40,813 nt of DNA from a virus, in the IMG/VR virus record IMGVR_UViG_3300032116_018335, positions 1-40,813 of that record. One strand, given 5' to 3'. Below the pieces are notes generated by a model. The model was given only the letters and a program-made list of their open reading frames with translations, was not told where the DNA came from and made no database searches. The position numbers and the translations under genes are program-made. Shown here piece after piece: positions 36,519-40,813 of this stretch (within the stretch, counting starts at the first letter, position 1; every line of letters begins with the position of its first letter).

Positions 36519-37262
36519 TTATTTTATAATACCCTGTAACATTGTTACGTATAACCTTTTGAACTTTTTCATTGAGACCCGTATTTCTTTTGTTGATAAA
36601 TTTGTCATCTCTCTCAATGATAGTAAAATCACATTTTTATTAAATTTGTTGTTATCTGTTGATTGAAATATGTCATTATAGTTTGCAAATATCTCTATAA
36701 GAGATAGGCCCAATCTCCGTTCATTTTCCGATAAACTTGGCTCGTCAACTATCTTTTCTAATTCGAAAATATAACTTTCTATCAAATTGTCAGTGTCAAT
36801 AACATCTTCATCAATATAATATATCAAATCGGCTCTATGTTCATTTTCCAAGTCAGAAGAAATATCCTCATATGATATCTTCCTATTCGTTTCTTTTTGG
36901 TCCTTGATTATTTGACCCATCAAATAATTCTTGCAAATCGTACCGAAATAGGAATATGCTTTTTTCTCTTTTGATGGTTTGAACTTATCCAACTTAGTCA
37001 TCAAAAAAGAATGTGTATCAGCATGAATTTCAACAAAATCCATATCTTTACGATATAATTTATATCGTCTAATGATAGACGATATCATTTTATCTAAGGG
37101 TTTACGAAGAGCTTTGTTATATATTTTGTTTTTTTCTTCAAAAGTCGTGGCTGAGAGATATAATCTCACAGCCAGTTCTTCTTCTTGGTCAAAATAATTA
37201 TCACTTTTCGGTTTACGTCCCTTCTTTTTTAAATCGTTTTCCGTAAAACCTGTTAAACTCAT
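36519..37262 (-). CDS. late sigma factor (T4 gp55-like)
   Basis: A 247-residue protein with features of a small sigma70-family region 2. A basic, helical N-terminal half contains LDKMISSIIRRYKLYRKDMD, then LMTKLDKFKPSKEKKAYSYF and GTICKNYLMGQIIKDQKETN. The 'F-x-Y-F-x-T-I-x-x-N-x-x-x-x-x-I' segment corresponds to the core of region 2 in T4 gp55, which recognises the -10-only late promoter. After an acidic linker, the C-terminal part (NVILLSLREMTNLSTKEIRV, then SMKKFKRLYVTML) looks like a helix-turn-helix, as in region 4, which gp55 of T4 lacks. It overlaps the GT2 gene by one base. The ATATTTAT motifs in this window are its probable targets. Confidence 0.75.
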   Translation of the reverse strand: MSLTGFTENDLKKKGRKPKSDNYFDQEEELAVRLYLSATTFEEKNKIYNKALRKPLDKMISSIIRRYKLYRKDMDFVEIHADTHSFLMTKLDKFKPSKEKKAYSYFGTICKNYLMGQIIKDQKETNRKISYEDISSDLENEHRADLIYYIDEDVIDTDNLIESYIFELEKIVDEPSLSENERRLGLSLIEIFANYNDIFQSTDNNKFNKNVILLSLREMTNLSTKEIRVSMKKFKRLYVTMLQGIIK

Positions 37263-38068
37263 TAAACCATTTGGGGTTCGTATTTTATTGTTCTATCATC
37301 GAAAAAGAAATACTCTTTTTTCGCAGTGTCAATCCAAAATTTTACTTCTTCTTGTGTCAATGGTTCCTGACCATTTTTATAATTCCAAAAAATTGAACCT
37401 TCCCTTAAGTTGATATGTTTGTATCCAATTTTAGGGATTGTCATTATTCTTACTGAATTATAAGTCATTCTCAACAAGAATTCATAAACAAATGTTAATT
37501 TCAAAGTGGATTTCATTTTCCCATATTTCTCAAAAACACTTTTTTTGATAACCATACCAGAGGTTTGAAAATTTTGGTAGTTTTGCAAAGTTTCGTTCGT
37601 TAGTATACCAATTTCAGGGGTAAAGTTAGCAGCAAAAGTGGCTTCATTTGTAAATCCTGCAAAAACCCCTTTATTATCGATATCAATTACAATTGGTAAA
37701 AAAGCGTCGACATCATTATAATGTGTGATATAGTTCTCAACATTTTTGAACCAAATTGATGAGTATTCGTCATCGAATTCGAAAAATGAAACCCAAGTTG
37801 AATTAGCGTTTTCCACACCGTAATTCAATTGTTTCGAATAATTTGGTTCTTTCAACCACTTTAATTTAACCACATTAATATCACCGAAATCGTAGGAGTT
37901 TAATATATCAATTAGTTTTTCTTCATCGGTATGGACAATAACCAATTCATTTATTGCAACTTTTTGTGTTTTAATAGAATTGATTGCTTTATCGAAAAAA
38001 TCATCAAAATCTCGTGCGGTTGCACTTTTGATAGGTAAAATTACTGAAATATCTAATTTATTTTCCAT
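37262..38068 (-). CDS. family 2-like glycosyltransferase
   Basis: A 268-residue protein with the GT-A fold pattern. It begins MENKLDISVILPIKSATARD (the ISVILP strand of GT2 enzymes), continues with INELVIVHTDEEKLIDIL and NYSKQLNYGVENANSTWVSF, and has an FEFDDEYSS segment (about residues 97-105) in place of the DxD metal site. Such enzymes transfer a sugar from a nucleotide sugar to an acceptor; in T4-like phages they may modify DNA bases, virion proteins or host surface polymers. There is no membrane segment. It overlaps the sigma gene by one base and the GT4-like gene by 11, so all three are made together. Confidence 0.8.
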   Translation of the reverse strand: MENKLDISVILPIKSATARDFDDFFDKAINSIKTQKVAINELVIVHTDEEKLIDILNSYDFGDINVVKLKWLKEPNYSKQLNYGVENANSTWVSFFEFDDEYSSIWFKNVENYITHYNDVDAFLPIVIDIDNKGVFAGFTNEATFAANFTPEIGILTNETLQNYQNFQTSGMVIKKSVFEKYGKMKSTLKLTFVYEFLLRMTYNSVRIMTIPKIGYKHINLREGSIFWNYKNGQEPLTQEEVKFWIDTAKKEYFFFDDRTIKYEPQMV

Positions 38069-39134
38069 CTTCTGTTACTGGTGTTTCAAGTTTATTTAAT
38101 TGTTCCATAAATGATATCATTCTAGTAGAAAAATAAGAATCAAATAATCTTACAACTTTATTTTCATATTTTTCTTTGGATGAGTATTCGTTAGCGGTTT
38201 TCTCAATTCCTTCATAAATTGTAGTATTGATATTATCCTCCAACCAATTTTGAATGAAATCAGCAACAAAATCTACAATTTGGTTCTGATTCTGAATCCA
38301 AATTCCGTTATCTTCATTCATCCACTGCGGAAATAAATTTGGAATTTTACCTATTACAGGAACACCTGATTTCATAGATTCTATTGGGAAGGTCCCGAAG
38401 CCACTAATATCGTCAATCCAAACTGACAAAAACACGTCATTAAAACCTTTGGCAAATTCACTTTCAGATAATCCTCTCATATCTCTGAAAGTTACCCAAC
38501 GATACTGAGGGAATTTAATGTAAAAGGTTTTGATTAAGTTTAAAGTTTCTCTTTGGTCTCTTGTGTGAACCGCAATAATTGGTTTTGGTGGTAAAATTTG
38601 TTTTTTGAATACCTCTGAAATCAATGGTTCTACAATATCAAAAGTAACATTTTTCATAACATTTGATATGTATTCTTTTTGTAACTCAGAAGTTGTTATA
38701 CATTTGTTAAATCCAAACTGAGCCCAAGTTTGACCAGGTTGTAATGTTTCAAACATATAGTCATACGATTGACATAATACTATCTTTGAACAAGGTAGAT
38801 TATTGAGTTGTGGCATAACAAAACCATATAACTCTGGAACAATTATGAAATCATCAGGAGCAACATCTAAGTTCTGTCCTTCGATTGATTTATGAGGTAA
38901 TTCAGTCATATATTCTTCACCTAACCAAGAAGTTACTCCCATATAGTCAGGTTTTTCGTGAAGGATAATGGAGTTATAACCCGCCCTTTTTAATGTAAGG
39001 GCCATTTTGTAGATGTAAGATACGGAACCTTTAGCGTTACCTTTTGTATCTTGAACCATAAAATAAATTCTCGAACTTTTATCTTTTAAGTTTGAGATAG
39101 ATTTTTCTAATTTTTGAATTAATTCAGGATTCAT
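38058..39134 (-). CDS. family 4-like glycosyltransferase
   Basis: A 358-residue protein with a GT-B layout. The N-terminal Rossmann part has YFMVQDTKGNAKGSVSYIYK and ALTLKRAGYNSIILHEKP; the C-terminal part has the GT4 donor-site pattern FGTFPIESMKSGVPVIGKIP, followed by NLFPQWMNEDNGIWIQNQNQ. A central hinge region contains PKPIIAVHTRDQRETLNLIK. Length suits a GT4 enzyme. The donor and acceptor are not deducible. Together with the adjacent GT2-like gene it suggests a two-step sugar modification, for example of hypermodified DNA or a virion glycan. It starts 1 base after the 87-residue gene and overlaps the next by 11 bases. Confidence 0.8.
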   Translation of the reverse strand: MNPELIQKLEKSISNLKDKSSRIYFMVQDTKGNAKGSVSYIYKMALTLKRAGYNSIILHEKPDYMGVTSWLGEEYMTELPHKSIEGQNLDVAPDDFIIVPELYGFVMPQLNNLPCSKIVLCQSYDYMFETLQPGQTWAQFGFNKCITTSELQKEYISNVMKNVTFDIVEPLISEVFKKQILPPKPIIAVHTRDQRETLNLIKTFYIKFPQYRWVTFRDMRGLSESEFAKGFNDVFLSVWIDDISGFGTFPIESMKSGVPVIGKIPNLFPQWMNEDNGIWIQNQNQIVDFVADFIQNWLEDNINTTIYEGIEKTANEYSSKEKYENKVVRLFDSYFSTRMISFMEQLNKLETPVTEDGK

Positions 39135-39135
39135 A

Positions 39136-39399
39136 TTAGTATTTGTTTATTAGTTTTTTATTCAATAAGGAATTAAATGCTAGTTTGAATGGTATTGTGG
39201 TGCCGTTTCCACCTTTCAGTCCGAGAGATTCGTCCATTTCCTCATCCTCGGTCATTAAAACCTCCATCATCATTTTTACGACCTCATACTTCACAACATT
39301 TATGTGAACTTCACTTCCTCCTGATATTGATGGAATGTTAATGTATTTTTCGATTTCATCAACATCGATGTAATAATTGTCATTAAAAATTTTAAACAT
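39136..39399 (-). CDS. small hypothetical protein
   Basis: An 87-residue acidic protein: MFKIFNDNYYIDVDEIEKYI, INIPSISGGSEVHINVVKYE, then a methionine-rich helix (VVKMMMEVLMTEDEEMDESL) and a tail (GTTIPFKLAFNSLLNKKLIN). No motif of known function. Its start overlaps the HAD-like gene stop by one base and its end lies one base before the GT4-like gene, so it is an integral member of the phoH-sigma operon. Small proteins of this form with an N-terminal 'YxxDVDEIxxYI' strand-helix occur in other T4-like phages, but I cannot name the family. Confidence 0.75.
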   Translation of the reverse strand: MFKIFNDNYYIDVDEIEKYINIPSISGGSEVHINVVKYEVVKMMMEVLMTEDEEMDESLGLKGGNGTTIPFKLAFNSLLNKKLINKY

Positions 39400-40064
39400 T
39401 AGGCAACCTCCTTTAAGATATTTTCCAACACATTGTCAAAGTCTTTTAATGAAGAAATAACGTATGGTGAAGGGATTTGTTTATTGTAGTTTGTTTCGTA
39501 TTTAACCACAAGTTTATTTTGTGGGTGATTCAATAATAAGTCAGGATTTGCCGTAAGTAAAATGTCTACTTCATCCCACATCGATTTTATTGTTTGATTA
39601 GAATAAAATTTTACTTTTTCTAATAAACAACCGAATTTTGAAATGAAAAATAGTGATGCTGGTTTAGATTTACCAATTTCATCTGAAACAATCAACAAAT
39701 CGTGTTCGTCTCGGAGTTTGATGTATAAATCATTTAAATCGTTAAATGATGTCATCTCAGTTGATGGTGCGTGACCAAAAATCTGCATTGGAAATTCGTG
39801 ATACATAAAATTGTATAACTCATCATTATCTTTGAAGGCAAAATGTTTTGATAAATCCATTGAATCAACCTCAGATAAAATTTCATATTTGAAAGGTAAT
39901 TCGTGTTTAGATAAAATTTCTTTATATTCTTCTTTATCATCTAAAGCTTCATACGTCTTCAATTTCTCATCAAATTCCTCGTCAATCAAATACCTTTCGT
40001 ATGTTTGTTTAAATTTTTCTACAGTGTCTCTCAATACACCATTTAATTCAATACCGATTTTCAT
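39399..40064 (-). CDS. HAD-like protein with altered catalytic motif
   Basis: A 221-residue protein with the outline of a haloacid dehalogenase-type phosphatase. The N-terminal strand MKIGIELNGVLRDT is in the place of motif I (hydrophobic-DxDGTxxD), but both aspartates are replaced, by Glu6 and Asn8. Motif II is LLIVSDE (Ser after a hydrophobic strand), motif III may be the lysine of KSKPASLFF, and motif IV VDILLTANPDLL lacks the usual acidic pair. The change of the nucleophile makes phosphatase activity doubtful; it may only bind a ligand. It overlaps phoH by 4 bases (ATGA-type) and is co-transcribed with the glycosyltransferases. Confidence 0.7.
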   Translation of the reverse strand: MKIGIELNGVLRDTVEKFKQTYERYLIDEEFDEKLKTYEALDDKEEYKEILSKHELPFKYEILSEVDSMDLSKHFAFKDNDELYNFMYHEFPMQIFGHAPSTEMTSFNDLNDLYIKLRDEHDLLIVSDEIGKSKPASLFFISKFGCLLEKVKFYSNQTIKSMWDEVDILLTANPDLLLNHPQNKLVVKYETNYNKQIPSPYVISSLKDFDNVLENILKEVA

Positions 40065-40789
40065 TCTTCGTATCTTTTTAAAAGTTTACTAATTAATGGA
40101 TTTCTAACAACATCTTTATCTGAAAATTCAAATACTCCAACATCGTCAATACTCTTGAATCGTTGAAGTGCATCCCACAATCCTGATTGACGTTTATCTT
40201 TGTATCTGTCTGTTTGTTCCAAATCCCCTGATATGAAAAATTTAGAATTATAACCAATCCTTGTCAATAATAATTTCATCTGATTCGGTGTTGCATTTTG
40301 TGCTTCCTCGAAAATCAAAATTGTATTGTCGATATTCATACCTCTCATGTAGGCTAAAGCGAACACTTCGATGATTTCTGCCTCTTTAAGTTTTTCTCTT
40401 GCTTCTTTACCAACAATCTTATTTAGTAGGTAATAAGAAGGGAAAATATAAGGGTCTAATTTTTCCTCTACGTTTCCTGGTAATGAACCTAATTTTTCTT
40501 CAGCCTCAACTGCAGGACGAACAATTACTAACTTTTCGTATGAATTAGTTGGGTCTAAAAGTAAATCAACCGCCGCTTTCATGGAGATATAACTTTTACC
40601 AACACCAGCCGGACCCGAACACAAGACAATTTGGTTATTTGTTAATAATTCGTAATATGTCTTTTGACTTTCGGTAAGAAATTTATTTCTAATTTTTTTT
40701 GTTACCAAAGAATTAATATAATCTTTTTTTGACATTTTCCTTTCAACAGGTTCAGGTTTCGGAGTATTCTGTTTTTTTCTTTGCGTCAT
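40061..40789 (-). CDS. phoH: PhoH-like ATPase
   Basis: A 242-residue RecA-fold ATPase of the PhoH family, common in T4-like and marine phages. Walker A GPAGVGKS (59-66), the PhoH signature VIVRPAVEAEEKLGSLPGN and EEKLDPYIFPSYY, FALAYMRGMNIDNTILI, a Walker B-like LIFEEAQN (Glu161, Glu162, where most family members have Asp-Glu), and the sensor SGDLEQTDR with a final SGLWDALQRF. A 20-residue basic N-terminal tail (MTQRKKQNTPKPEPVERK) precedes the domain. Function in phages is not settled; an RNA-related helicase role is proposed for the family. First gene of the operon leading to the sigma factor. No clear promoter is seen in the 24 bases left upstream. Confidence 0.92.
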   Translation of the reverse strand: MTQRKKQNTPKPEPVERKMSKKDYINSLVTKKIRNKFLTESQKTYYELLTNNQIVLCSGPAGVGKSYISMKAAVDLLLDPTNSYEKLVIVRPAVEAEEKLGSLPGNVEEKLDPYIFPSYYLLNKIVGKEAREKLKEAEIIEVFALAYMRGMNIDNTILIFEEAQNATPNQMKLLLTRIGYNSKFFISGDLEQTDRYKDKRQSGLWDALQRFKSIDDVGVFEFSDKDVVRNPLISKLLKRYEE

Positions 40790-40813
40790 TTCTTAAATTG
40801 TTGTTACACCCTT

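Overview
This window is a segment of a large, AT-rich, T4-like (Straboviridae-related) tailed phage genome that probably infects a member of the Bacteroidota. The phage assignment rests on a recognisable T4-type head module on the + strand: large terminase (gp17-like), portal (gp20-like), prohead protease (gp21-like), acidic scaffold (gp22-like) and major capsid protein (gp23-like). It is supported by a T4 Rnl1-type RNA ligase, a PhoH-like ATPase, a gp55-like late sigma factor and a gp5-like OB-fold hub protein. The host assignment rests on several promoters of the Bacteroidota form TTG-N19/20-TAnnTTTG, on secreted proteins with typical Bacteroidota signal or lipobox sequences, and on the lack of Shine-Dalgarno sequences. 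No tail sheath or tube gene is visible here.

Layout. 1-2.4 kb: the 3' part of an RNA ligase, a secreted small protein, a DnaJ-type zinc-finger protein and a small lipoprotein. 2.5-3.4 kb: a gene-free stretch with two tandem host-type promoters, a short hairpin, and a ~700-nt structured non-coding RNA that contains a tRNA-like module and ends at a strong terminator. 3.4-5.3 kb: a cell-wall enzyme (SGNH esterase + peptidoglycan-binding + lytic transglycosylase) and a complete phage tmRNA with its own promoter and terminator. 5.4-10.2 kb: an unknown protein, a zinc peptidase, a ClpC-like unfoldase and, divergently, an Hsp20 chaperone behind a sigma54-like promoter. 10.2-14.2 kb: small proteins and a giant 1141-residue multi-enzyme peptidoglycan-targeting protein. 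14.3-28 kb: head and packaging genes. 28-30.8 kb: small, basic or Cys-containing proteins. 30.9-36.5 kb (- strand): baseplate or virion structural genes. 36.5-40.8 kb (- strand): the late sigma factor, two glycosyltransferases, a degenerate HAD protein and PhoH in a tightly overlapping operon.

How it fits together. Two promoter classes are visible. Host-type promoters drive the tmRNA, the large ncRNA, the lipoprotein, the peptidase and probably clpC. A directional motif, ATATTTAT, sits just upstream of about fifteen starts, mostly of virion genes, and is a good candidate for the target of the gp55-like sigma factor. One copy lies directly after the sigma gene and opens the baseplate cluster. 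Several proteins share a T4-like N-terminal capsid-targeting leader of the type MKKxIRLTExDLxRIVKKVIEE, ending in an I/L-x-E site expected for the gp21-like protease, so they may be packaged in the head. The tmRNA, ClpC-like ATPase and Hsp20 together look like a phage-encoded proteostasis set. The tmRNA tag is unusual: it is 22 residues long and ends in VAVA rather than ALAA.

All calls come from reading the sequence. No database, folding or covariance search was run.
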